Shown here piece by piece: positions 22,494-34,159 of a stretch of 64,000 nt of DNA. Both the position numbers and the translations under genes were made by a program. The notes below the pieces were generated by a model. That model was given only the letters and a program-made list of their open reading frames with translations. It was not told the origin of the DNA and searched no databases. The first letter of the stretch is position 1. Each line of letters starts with the position of its first letter. Origin of the DNA: Rhineura floridana (taxonomy: Eukaryota > Chordata > Lepidosauria > Squamata > Rhineuridae); contig NC_084485.1 of assembly GCF_030035675.1 (NCBI RefSeq), positions 92,896,838 through 92,960,837 of the forward strand, in the 5' to 3' direction.

Positions 22494-23561
22494 CAGAGCT
22501 TGGAAGATTACTTTTAAAAAGTAATAAATTACAGTTACAGTTACATGGCCCCAAAAAGTAGTAATTACTGTTACAATTGCAATTGCTCTGAAAGTAGCTA
22601 ATTACTTTACTTTTCCTTCAAAGTAATCACTACAATTACATTTCAGTTACTTTTAAAAAAACCACCTACAAGTTGCTGGCCTTGGCTGCTGCACATCTAA
22701 GTAGCCTAAAACAACATTAAAAATAAACACACACATACAGAGGTAGTAGAATAATTATTTTTATTCATAAGATAGCAATGGTGGTCTCTCCTCTGGTAAG
22801 GGTGGTAGGGAGGGAGGCTGAGGCCACTATTCAGATCTTTGCACGTCAAACCAAGTGCAAACTCCTCCCCACTCAGACAGAGCATAATCTCTCTCACTTA
22901 ACCACCTTCCGGACCGTGCCCTGCCACCAACTAAGGGACACTCACTCAAGCAAACATTTTCCCCTGAGATGCAAAAAAGTTAAAATACTGCAAATGCAGC
23001 ACAGTAGCCAGAGAGGGTGGTGGAGGCCACTTTGTGTGCCAAGTGCAAACACCGTATACACACACACACACACACACATTGTCATCTTTCATCTCCACAG
23101 TTCTTTATCTCCATTCTGCTGCTGCCTCCTTATCCTCCTTTATCCATGTTCTTGACCTCCAGATCCTTTCCCCCTCCACTCCATTCTTCACCACCACTAT
23201 CCGTTTTTTTAAATAATTGTTTTCTCCACTCCACCCCGTCTCACTCTCCGCCTCCTCCCTCGTTGCCTCCTACCCACCCACAGAGCATGAGGGAAGAGCG
23301 ACGCTGCACAGAAGCCCAGTTTGAGGCACATGATTTTCATCCACAAATCAGAGGAGCAGAAGACTTCCCCTGCTCCCCCCCAAGTAATGCCCAAAAGTAA
23401 TTCTGGAAATGTTACAATTACTCCACAAAAGTAATAAAATTACTCCTAGTTCTATTACAATCAAAATGTAAAGGAATTACCCACTCGTTACTCAAAAAAG
23501 TAATGAATTACAAGTAATTCGTTACTTGTAACTAGTTACTTCCAAGCTCTGCCCATTGCAT
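22494..23561. mobile_element. Non-autonomous hAT, 1068 bp (inner)
   Basis: It starts CAGAGCTTGGAAGATTAC and ends ...TTACTTCCAAGCTCTG, with a perfect 8-bp duplication CCCATTGC at 22486-22493 and 23562-23569. The subterminal parts are rich in GTAATTAC-like motifs, which may be transposase binding sites. The interior has a CA repeat and a pyrimidine-rich stretch and no transposase-like frame. The ends match those of the 115-bp MITEs, so one transposase family may have moved both. Confidence 0.85.
23057..23079 (+). repeat. (CA)n microsatellite
   Basis: Short CA run within the inner hAT. Confidence 0.9.
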
Positions 23562-23671
23562 ATGTTAAAGCGGGGTATGCCTGTATGTATGTTCATGAGG
23601 AAGTTTTGCAGATCTGATGTGCAGCAAAATGTTCACTGTGACACTTCAGAAACTAGTAGAGGGTACTAGTA

Positions 23672-23722
23672 GAGGACTTCTGCTGGGAGGAAGGGCGGGA
23701 TATAAATCAAATAATAAATAAA
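23672..23722 (+). mobile_element. L2-type 3' tip
   Basis: The sequence 'ctgggaggaagggcgggat' followed by AAATA-type repeats is the usual end of squamate L2-like LINEs. Only about 50 bp remain. Confidence 0.6.
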
Positions 23723-23724
23723 TA

Positions 23725-23756
<32 letters not shown>

Positions 23757-23757
23757 A
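23723..23757 (+). repeat. (TA)n microsatellite
   Basis: About 14 TA units between two LINE tails. Confidence 0.9.
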
Positions 23758-23912
23758 ATGTTATGTTATGTATTTTAATTTATTTTAATGTTTTTGTGAT
23801 TTTATTGTTTACAATTGTATTATGTACGTGCTTGATTTTATTTTTGTAAGCCGCCCTGAGTGCCCTATTGTAGGATAGAAGGGCGGGATAGAAATATTTT
23901 AAATAAATAAAT
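23758..23912 (+). mobile_element. L2 3'-end fragment
   Basis: It matches, nearly base for base, the 3' end of the long L2 at 37070-37230 ('tttgtgattttattgtttac', 'gtaagccgccctgagtgccc', 'agggcgggatagaaatat'). Confidence 0.8.
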
Positions 23913-24610
23913 ATTTTGTTTTGGGAAATGTACATTTTCATGGAAACTCAAGACAATGGAAGTCCTGCTCACCAAAGATCAGGATTTGTGCCATGTAAGA
24001 TGTAAAGGTAACTGAAAATGAGAAAATGGCAACAGAGAAATTCCATAGGCATAGAACAATAAAAGCAATCCAGAAAGTAGCGATGAAGGGCTGCTCACAT
24101 TGGAGGTTTTTTTAAAATTTATTTTTATTTTAAGATGTTGCCTTTCTGAGCTCTTCTGACTACACAAGTAAATTACATGAAAAATAATTATCTATATTCA
24201 GCATTTAAGCACAAATCCAACAGTAATTGTGCCTGTCAAATGCTATTGATTCTTTGGATCACTCCCACAGACATAAATGGACAAGGGCATGTATACCCCT
24301 CTGGGGATGGCTTCTGACATACTTCAGCTGACACCCTCCTGCTCCAAGCTTGCAAATGTCATAACATCCCAGGCAGGGAAGAAAGATTTCTTGTGGCTAA
24401 ATGAATGCTAGGACCAGCTGGAAGAAAACCTGCTAATACTTGATAAGAGCACACAGCTACGCAAAAGTTCCTTATTTCTACACATCTGCCTTCACCATTT
24501 TTTCTTTTTGGTTTGCTTGTTTCTCCCAGGAGGGTTTGCAACAGTTGGGCTCCTCTGCTTTTGTTCTCACATCTTTCCATCTAGTCGAAGCAAGGAAAAC
24601 TTCAATGATT
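23913..24610. other. Unique DNA, no gene seen
   Basis: AT-rich. No repeat family recognised. Confidence 0.4.
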
Positions 24611-24962
24611 TGTAGCATAAGTGGAGAACCTTTTTCAGCCTGAAGGTCACATTCTGGATAACCTTCCAAGGGCCACATGCCAGTGGTATGCTGGGCCAGA
24701 GACAAAAGCAGGCAGAACAACAAATGTAACTTTTGCCATTCTACAGGAGGCTACACCCCTATCCTTACTATGCTCCATCCAGACAAGCAAGAGACATTAT
24801 CAGAGTTCAAGGGCACATTCCAGCCAGGCACAAAGACTGTGTGAAGGAAGGTCAGTGAGGAGTGTGACCTGGTGAAAGGGAATGTGGCCTGGAGAGAGCT
24901 CAGAGAGGCAGATGGAGAGGCCAGGAGGGCCGCATTTGGCCACTGAGCCTCCCTACTCTTGA
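24611..24962. mobile_element. Old hAT-like non-autonomous element
   Basis: The left end 'gtggagaacctttttcagcc' and the inner 'gggccacatgccagtgg', with a right part ending 'gggccgcatttggccactga', resemble a vertebrate hAT family whose arms carry 'gggccacat' repeats. The ends are worn and no duplication was found. Confidence 0.4.
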
Positions 24963-25005
24963 TTTATAAGTTCTTGGTAATTTAGTCCATTTGTGCTAGT
25001 AGGTT

Positions 25006-25397
25006 CGTGATGTTATCCTTGTTGGTGTTTGCTCTGGCAGACATACACTGGCATACCCGACCGTAGTCACTCCCTTGCTTTGCACCTTGCCAAGAATAAC
25101 GCAACTCACATGTAGAAATATACAGTCTTTTATCAGCAGAATAACATAAAGCAGTTCCAGCATCGAATACACAAGTTACACAGTCCGTCTTTCTCCTCTT
25201 TACTTCCCCACACACCAAAACACATCCTTTTCTTTTCCTGTCTTTATAGCCCATCACGGTCATTTAGTCATTCGGTGATTTAGGGTCTGCACCTGTATCG
25301 CCTGAGGGTTTTGATTTCCTCTTTACTGTCAGTTAACCCTTTCATGGCTGGTTTTCCTTCTTTGTGAAATGTACATGCTAACAATCCTAACATCACA
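25006..25397 (-). mobile_element. Possible solo LTR (about 390 bp)
   Basis: The block ends are inverted repeats, CGTGATGTTA and TAACATCACA, as at LTR termini. On minus there is a TATAAAG, then a GATAAAAG about 110 bp on that could be a worn polyadenylation signal. The flanks do not show a clear 5-bp duplication. No genes. Family unknown. Confidence 0.4.
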
Positions 25398-26464
<1,067 letters not shown>

Positions 26465-26699
26465 ACAGCTCTTATGTATCTCTGTTCCAAACAGTGGTCT
26501 CAGTAGTGTGGGGATCCTAGTTCAACTGGGGAGCTCAAAGCAGAAATTCTGATTCCAGCAAAGCAGAACAAGAATTCAGACCGCACCATGGACAGCTCCA
26601 TGTGGCATTCAACCTGGAGTATCGTAAGAGCAAAACTAAAATGCAACTGCACCACTGGCTATTAGTGATGGTCTGCTGCAATCTTATTAGTATGTTATT

Positions 26700-26838
26700 T
26701 GTTGTATTTCGGTATGTTATAGTTATTTAAAATTTAATTGTACAGTTTTATAGTGTGCTAAGGTGCAACTCGCCCTGGGATCCATGGAAATGATGAAGGG
26801 CAGGATATAAATTTAGCAAATCAATTAAATAAATGTTG
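26700..26838 (+). mobile_element. L2-type 3'-end fragment
   Basis: 'gcaactcgccctgggatcc', 'gaagggcaggatataaat' and an AATTAAATAAAT end are the 3' terminus of an L2-like LINE, truncated at its 5' side. Confidence 0.6.
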
Positions 26839-28231
26839 CTTCAGCAACAGGTGGCCCCAGATTGAGCCTTCAAAAGAACGCAAGTCCATCTGGGTGGCTA
26901 GCTCCAGTTCAAGGAGCTTGTTGAATTAAAGGAGTCTTATCTGTTCTAAAAGCTGTTGACTCCAATGAAGCAGAAGAAGCTGTGGTATCAGTAAGATTTC
27001 ATTTGGTGAAGATACAGATTACAGTACAGATCTCACTGGTTGGATGCACAGAAGATCATATATGATGCACGTCCAGCACAGTTTTGTGCCGCAGGTTGGC
27101 ACCAGGGTAAATACGACACCAAAGGCATGTTACACAATGTTACACAATGGCAAACACATATTTGTCACTGTAAGTACTTATAGCAGGGAGCTACAGCTAG
27201 CCCCAGCTCTGTGTGATACCTGAAGCCAAAAGATATGTTTGCCAAGTATATGCACTAATTTTATGGGTACACGTAAGATGTTTTGCAAGAACCATTAGAA
27301 ATTTAATTTGTGGACTAGTCCTTAGAGAATGACTCTCTCTTTCTCTCTGCGTCATTCTCCCCCCCCCCCGAGTATTTTACCTCTTGTATTTGGAGCAATA
27401 CTTTGGAGAAAGTTCCCCACCCCACCCCCTTTGGTTCCCTTTCCAGGGGGTAAGAATGAGGGACCTGGGAGAAATACTGTTTATGAATCTAGTCTGCATA
27501 TGAAGTGGCTGTGTGGAGAAGAGGACAGAGAAGATGAGAAAGGCAAAAAGGGAAGATCAGGATAAAGGGTAGCACCTTCTTGTCTGAGTATGTCTGTAGG
27601 AAAAAGCTTCCAGATTAAAGAATAAAAAATTGAGAAAGGGTGAGAAGGGCTATTCACTTAAATTCTAACACTAAACCACACTCTCTTTTAGTATAGCTAA
27701 TAACTGAAATTGTTTATTTTTCAATTTAAAAATTAAATTAAAAAAATAAGTATGACAGGACAGGCACTAAATACAATTAATGTATAAATGTCTTGAAGAT
27801 GCATTGCAGTCAATCTAGGGCTCAGCTCATATTTTAAGTTGCATAATTTATGGGAATGAGACAAAGTCAATATAGAAAATGTATATCTCATTGTAAGGCA
27901 AGCTTTGGAACTCCATAGAGATATGTATGCACTAAACAACGGTGGATCTGGCCATGATTATGCCTGTCTTGTTTTCTCCCATATTAGCAGTTGCAACCTA
28001 CTCTATATGGGGCTCCCTTTCCAAGGTGGGAAACTCAGCTGGCACTGAATATAGCAGCTGGAGTTTGAAATGGGGCATGTTTTGGGATCATATAAGTCCT
28101 CTTATCGATACCATCCACTGTGTTTCTGAGCCAATTCAAAACACTAGTGTGACCTTTAAAGCCTGTGCCATGGTATCTAAAGGATTGCTTCTGCCCATAT
28201 GAACTTATCCAAGCACTCAGGTCTTCAGTGC
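26839..28231. other. Unique DNA, no gene seen
   Basis: It contains a C run near 27359 and AT-rich stretches near 27720. No family recognised. Confidence 0.4.
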
Positions 28232-28425
28232 ATAGGAACATAGGAAGGTGCTTTATACTGAATCAGACTATTGGCCCTTCTAGCTCACTATTGGCCCCAC
28301 TGACTAGCAGTGGCTCTCCAGGGCTTCAGGCAGGGGACATTCCCAGCCTGACGTGGAGATCAACCTGGGACATTCTGCATGTAAAGCGGATGCTCTGGCA
28401 TGTAAAGCAGTGGCACTTCCCTAAG
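28232..28425 (-). mobile_element. tRNA-derived SINE, minus
   Basis: Antisense of the SINE body: 'aggaaggtgctttatactga', 'cagactattggcccttctag', 'cagcctgacgtggagatcaa'. A partial repeat of 'gcatgtaaagc' lies at its head. Confidence 0.7.
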
Positions 28426-29814
28426 AGCAGAGTAGCCTTGCTCTGTGTTTCCACTGCCATCTGAGACACAATGAGTGGGGAACACAGGGTAGGGCCACTG
28501 TAATGGTGGCAACCCATTACAGATGATAGAATCTGAGAGAATATGTTATCTATTTAAAAATCCCTTTTAGAGGGGCAGGGTGAATCTCTGTACATATGGC
28601 ATTTGGGTTTCAGGGGAGTTCAGATACTTGGCTGCTACAATGCATAGATTAAATACCTCCCTGAACAAAGGGAATACCCCAAATTACACTCTACTTGCTA
28701 TTGGTGACTCCAGATAGCTGCTTATGCTGGGCAAACCAGTCAGAACCTTCAAGGCTATTAGTGGATAAAAGGTGACTGTTTCATCATTGCCACCACTGAC
28801 ACGGATATGTACAGTGAATTTCATATTCTTTAATCTATGTGCAGAGTGAGTGGGAATTTTTAGCAGGCTTTTAATGGATCTTTGAGCCATGCATTACCTG
28901 ACTTGCAGCAATAAGTGGCTGGAAAAAAATCAATATTTCAGGCTCTGTATATATTCATGCATTCTGCTCCCTTATTCTTTGCTCCATAAATGGCACCTGG
29001 ATAATCAACAGTAGCAGAGGCTTGAACTTTAAAGCCATGTTATTAATATGTCACAGTTTTCTTATAAAGCCTGTAGTGCACTTGTCACTTGCTCTTTGGA
29101 AAGTCAACTTATGTCTGACGTGCAGAAATTTGTATTTTTCCATAAAGGTTGGTTGCCATGGGTACCTTTGAACTGGACTCCACACCTGTTTGCATATAGT
29201 TTATAGGGGAACCGCTCAACATGAATTTAAGGTTTGTAGTTATAAACTGTAATAAATGCGCCTGGGATGTGTTTGATGTTTCTCTTTTGCCTCTGTATCC
29301 TGGTCTAAAGAAAGAGAAAAGGTAACTGAATGTCAAAAGCAGCCTCATGAACATGCTCAGTCCCTCTACCCCTAGGGAGGTGGCAGATGGGTGCTTTGCT
29401 CCATTGAACACCAACCCTTCTGTCCGGTTAAGGAGCATAACTGATGGGCTTTGGAGGGAGTCCCACCCTCTGCTGTGCAGTTTGGAACACAAGCATGGGG
29501 AAAGTGTTTGAGAGAGAATTCACTGGCTCCACAGCTAATGCTGAAGGCCTAAGAGAAGTGAAAAAGGCCTAATTAATACACAGGGAACTTTTAAGAGGAG
29601 GTAGGCATTGGCATAGCCAGCAAGTTCGGCTGATCCATTCTTTTCCTTAGGTGCTTAACCTATTCTCATGTTTCTAACGAACAATTGATTCCCCTTTTTT
29701 AAAAGCCCTGAGGTTCGTTTAGCTCATCTCTTCTTTTTACTTTTTACTCCTCCACTTTTTAGTTTTATTCTGCCTAAATCAGATTATAAGCCCGTCTGAC
29801 ATCTGTCTTTTGTT
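28426..29814. other. Unique DNA, no gene seen
   Basis: No family recognised. GTTGCCATGGGTACC at about 29151 is a weak X-box-like match. Confidence 0.4.
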
Positions 29815-29892
29815 TTGTATTTTATTTATTTTATTTTATTTTATTACATTTCTAGACCGCCCTATAGCAGAAAGCTCTCAGGGCGGTGTATC
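29815..29892 (-). mobile_element. L2-type 3' tip, minus
   Basis: (TTTAT)n followed by 'ctagaccgccctatagcag' and 'tctcagggcggtgta' is the antisense of an L2-like tail. Confidence 0.5.
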
Positions 29893-29904
29893 GCGCCTAG
29901 TGTT

Positions 29905-30650
29905 ATTCAGGCAGTTCACAAATAGTGATGATTATTACTGGAGCCTCTACATTAGTGGCGGATGGGAATTCAAGTCCTAATCTAAAGGTATCTGTTGAGC
30001 CTCTGCTTCCCCATGAGGGCCAGGGAGGGGGGAGACATGCGTTCCAGGTTTCCCAGCTGTCAGAAGGCACGGAAGACCAAGGAATTGTTGGGTCTGAGCA
30101 AGACCTTGGGAGGGGGAATGAGTTTGACTCCGGGCCAGTTCCCATGGATGGCGCAGTCTCGGAAGAGGAGAGTGTGCCGCCCCCAGACAGGTCGGAGGAG
30201 CCGTTGGAAGATGTTTCAGAGGGGGCGTTGACTCCCCCTTTACCAAGCGGTTCTCGGGATGCCTCAAGCACATCACTGCCCCCTGACCTCGAGCCGGTAG
30301 CTAAGGAGATGGTTCTTTTGGACGAGCCGTTGGAAGCACACCCCGTCACCCCGCTCTCGACGCCACGGGAAGCGGACAGGACAGAGGCAGGACTTGCGAA
30401 GGAGCCAGAGATTACATTCTAAAACTTTCCCTACTTAAGACTGCAACTCTCTGGGTTGAGTTGCTGAGTCAATTTTCTTCATGCGTTGCAGAGCATGTCT
30501 AGAGTGCAGTTAGGGAATTCTAGTGAGCTAGCCTAGAGATTTCTATGAAGCGCACTGCTTTTGATGTATCCATTACTTTAATAAAACAAGATTTGATTGC
30601 ACCTGTGTCTCAGCCTCGTGAATCCCGTTCTGAACAGGACTATCCATGGT
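29905..30650 (+). mobile_element. Possible LTR retroelement end
   Basis: The block shows an acidic open frame followed by non-coding sequence with 'actttaataaaacaag' (AATAAA) about 70 bp before its apparent end, as in the 3' part or LTR of a vertebrate Gypsy- or retrovirus-related element. I could not fix the ends or find a flanking duplication. Fragmentary fossil. Confidence 0.3.
29925..30422 (+). other. 165-codon acidic Pro/Ser/Glu-rich open frame
   Basis: The translated frame is rich in E, D, P and S, with no membrane segment, cysteine pattern or motif I recognise. Base composition is GC-richer than its surroundings. It lies inside the possible LTR-type fragment, so it is probably element-derived rather than a host exon. 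There is no sign of function. Confidence 0.3.
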
Positions 30651-30661
30651 TCTATTTAAAG

Positions 30662-30798
30662 CGGGGTAGCCAATCTGGCACCCTCCAGATATTGTTGGAC
30701 TTCAGCTCCCATTGTTCCTGACCATTGGCCGTGCTGGCTGGGGCTGATGGGAGTTGGAGTTCAATACAATCTGAACAGCACCATGTTAGCCTCCTCTG
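30662..30798. mobile_element. hAT-like MITE
   Basis: Inverted arms 'caccctccagatattgttgg' and the complementary right half surround 'ctggctggggctgatggg'. It ends 'ccatgttagcctcctctg'. The flanks show no clear duplication. Confidence 0.55.
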
Positions 30799-30820
30799 CT
30801 ACAAGGGGTCTGGTGAAAAT

Positions 30821-31122
30821 AAGAACATAAGAAAGTGCCTTATACTGAGTCAGACCACTGGTACCTCTAGCTCATTCTTGTCTATATAAGTCTTCACCAA
30901 CCTGCCACCCTCCAGATGTTTTGGACCACAATTCCCATCAGCCATAGTCAGCACAGCCAGGTTGGCTGGGACCGATGGGAGCTGTAGTCCAAAAGATCTG
31001 GAGGGCACCATGTTGGTGAAGGCTAGTCACTGACTTGGCAGCAACTTTCAAGGGTTTTCTGGTCTTACTTGGGGAGTATTTTCTAGCCTTACCTGGAGGT
31101 GCCATTGAGCTACGGTCCTTTT
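30821..31122 (-). mobile_element. tRNA-derived SINE, minus, interrupted by a MITE
   Basis: 'gaaagtgccttatactgagt' and 'cagaccactggtacctctag' form the head; after the MITE the body resumes with 'cttggcagcaactttcaagg' and 'cttacctggaggtgccat'. It is diverged and internally shortened. Confidence 0.6.
30889..31024. mobile_element. hAT-like MITE inside the SINE
   Basis: The ends 'agtcttcaccaacctg' and 'catgttggtgaaggct' are inverted, with inner arms 'ccctccagatgttttggacc' and 'gtccaaaagatctggagggc' strongly complementary. The target duplication is worn. Confidence 0.6.
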
Positions 31123-31334
31123 GCAGGCACTGAGCGACTTGTCGTCTTCATCTGGTGTCAGAGTTCTGTAACAGGAGCATACGTGTTCATAATACCACTG
31201 CCTTTTGCTAAATTATTCCAATTAGTATGAAAAGGTATTGCCACATGGACAGCCGCAAATGTAGGTGGCCCCAATAAAGTTTGTGGGGGAATTTACCCAG
31301 CAGAAGAGTGGAGTTTTTATTTTTTACTGTAAGG

Positions 31335-31475
31335 CAGGTGTGGGGAACCTTTAACCCTCCAGATGTTGCTGAACTATGACTCCTATTATCCCTGGTCATT
31401 GGCCATGTTTGCTAGGGTTGATGAGAATTGTAGGTCAGCAACATCTGGAGGGCCAAAGGTTCCCAGCTCATGCTG
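31335..31475. mobile_element. hAT-like MITE
   Basis: It starts CAGGTGTGGGGAACCTTT and its right arm reads 'agggccaaaggttcccag...'; the inner arms 'ccctccagatgttgctgaac' and 'agcaacatctggaggg' are complementary. Confidence 0.65.
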
Positions 31476-33689
31476 TACATTGCTTTATATCATCTCAGTA
31501 TCCTTAGCCATTTGGTTATACAACACCATACCTAAACCTTTACATCAATTTTTGAAGAGACTGGGAATCTTCTAGAATCTACATAATTAGAGCCCATGAT
31601 TCACTTGGGAAATAAGAGGCCCCTGTTGCTGCCAATCCCATATGTGTGAGATGCATTTATATGTTGCTGATGTGAAGTGCACATGCATATGCTCAGATGC
31701 ACTCTTTATGCACATTACTGGCATTAGGTACAAGTTGGAAGGGGAGGCTGGCTCAAATTAAGGCCCCCCTGCTTTGCTTCTGTGAGAACAAGATCTTGAG
31801 GACACCTGCATATTCCAATATCAACATGCCTTCTCTTAAAACCACTGGTCCCTGCCCCTGGAGCCCTGTCTCCTCTAACCCTTGCCTCTTTCAGCCCTCG
31901 AGCATGTTCACCCTCCCTTCTCTGTTCCTGTCGACTGACCAACTGGACTTCAGCCTTTTCATCGGCAAGTGCCCATGCACTTGGATTCCCTTACTAGTTC
32001 CAGTGATGTCACCCCTGGTGAAAGCCACATCTTCAAACTGCTTGTAACAGTGCCTGGGAACTGGAGATTAAGACCCAGATCTCATTTTCCAACAGGACTA
32101 GTTTTGTTCATTGCTCATTAGAAAGCAAAGTAACTTTTTTTCCCAGGCAAATAGCCTCATATTTCATCATTACTCACATTTAGCAAAGCCGCTTGAGTCC
32201 ATGATGATCCATTTCCCAGATGAATTCATACTCAAGTAGGTACAATAATAACCATCAATAATGAGACTAATATTAAAATTTCTTCCTCATTTTTTCCCCT
32301 CCAGTGCAGCAGAAAATCATTTGAGTCCAAATTTGTAGTCTAAAAATGTGGTCCCCTTCCCCTCGCCAGTCAGGAAAAGGAATGATGAGCTGATTTTGGT
32401 CTCAAGTACTTGTGTTTTATTTGTTTATTTATAAGATGCAGCCACTGAGATCTGCTACTTCTTCTGTCATTGTCACAACTGAGAATGGGGACAATACTTG
32501 CAATTATTGCTCACAGTAGGACATTTGGCACTCATGAAAAAAAGCATGAAGCTTTTCAAAAACTTTGTGGAATCTGGCTACTCTACCACACTCACGGCTT
32601 CTGTTCTGACATATATAGTGGGCACCACTGCCTTTCCCTGACCCTCCCTATGCACCACCTGTTTCCCCCCCCTTCCCCTTGTTTCTAAAGGAAGCACCCT
32701 CAGTAAGTTTAGGGCCAGTAGATTAACACCTAAAAAACAGATATAAATATAGCTCACCCTGGAGCTTTGTTGCATGTACAGTGGATTAGAGCGGTGGCCA
32801 TCTAACAGCCATCTATCATGTTCAACCAACGTGAGACTTCCCTACAAAACAGAGAATGTCATTTTCAATAAGGACCACCTTGCGGACCTGCTGGAAGCAT
32901 CTTCTTCCCTGGATACAAGTGATACGACATTCTGCTCAGTGAGCTTTCAGAAGTATATGGAGAGATCACAAGAGAGAGGTCCACAACAGTCTTACAAAGC
33001 TCTGTCATTGTTAAATAGTGGGCTGGTGGACCAGAGGGAAAGGCCCCTCAAAAACTGTCAGTTAGTGCTTTTTCTCTCCTTTTACAAGCCTAGGCCTGCT
33101 CCAGCAAACCTGCAGCCCCGGCCATCCACACGCTGACAGCCTCACCAGGAAATTCTGATGGCCAAATCTATTCCTGGGTGCATGTATGGAAATAAATGTA
33201 AATGAAGATGATGGCTGATTAGCACAGCCAAATAAGGCTGTATTGGGGAAGGGAGTGGGCCTCACTGGCAGCAGTGTCACCATCACCACCTGACAACAGC
33301 ATTAGTAGAGGAAGCCTGCTTGGCAGTGCCAAGTGCAGGGGAGGCAGGTGGAGGGTACATATCAACCCTCCATGAGGACCCTAGCAGCTGCCTGGGCATG
33401 CCTAGTGATGGGCCTGGGCCTGTGTGTTAACGCTGAATGAGGCTCATTTAGTTACCCTATACTTTCTCCATATATGAGGCCTTCATTTTATATACCTGCC
33501 AACATAGACCAAGGTAGTTCTGCAGAGCGAAGTGTTGAAGCATCTTTGGTGCTGTATGGCTGTTTTGTCTAACAAGGTATGTTCATGCTAACCAAGTAAT
33601 ATAACCAAGTAATATTACTTGGCTGTTCTCAGTCTTTCCTCTCTTAGCATTTAGTGTCTGAATGATTAGCCGTTCGTTGATGAGGGCAC
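31476..33689. other. Unique DNA, no gene seen
   Basis: No repeat end recognised. The few open frames of 60-120 codons show no domain. Confidence 0.4.
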
Positions 33690-34159
33690 TGATTAAAAAA
33701 AGCCCTGAGGAAGTTGAGAGAAACCCAGCAGAACCTACACCTTGCTGCTGTGGCCTCCTGCAAAACTCCATCTGCAGGCTTCCTCAGGTGTCAACTGCTA
33801 CCCCCTGCAAGGCCTGGGTGCCAGCTGAAGCCAGTTGGGGCTAACAAAGGAGAAGACAACTGTCAGAGGGTGGGGAAGAGAGCTCCCCTTCATAAGAGCC
33901 ACGTCTAGCCAAGGCTTCCCCCGCCCCCCAGTGTCAGGTTTCTTTTAACATGTGCTGGAGTAGGAGTAGTCGGGGGCCTGCCATTGAGGTAATACTGGGC
34001 AGGGGACATTATAGCGGTGGGAGGCAGACTGGCCGTTACAGGGGAAGGGATATAAGATAACTTTGTGATTGCATGCCTTCTGGTCCCCCTTCCAACCCTT
34101 GGGACACTGGTAGCTATGCTGGGAACTCCCTGGATCTTACTGTCCTGCTGATGAATGCA

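Larger units (their letters stand above)
22270..23583. mobile_element. Terminal-inverted-repeat element (outer), split by a hAT
   Basis: The ends CAGGTATACCCCGCTTAA and TTAAAGCGGGGTATGCCTG are inverted repeats. Once the inner hAT is excluded the element is about 240 bp and has no coding capacity. The flanks do not show a convincing duplication, so the superfamily is uncertain (hAT-like by its CAG start). Confidence 0.7.

Noticed and set aside
22778-23400. Transposase inside the 1068-bp hAT
   Set aside because: The open frames of about 125 codons are low complexity and show no hAT dimerisation or catalytic motifs.
29903-30349. 148-codon minus-strand frame opposite the acidic frame
   Set aside because: It is the antisense shadow of a GC-rich stretch with no motif.
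33662-33908. Small host proteins just upstream of the L2
   Set aside because: They lie in what is probably the L2 leader and have no domain.
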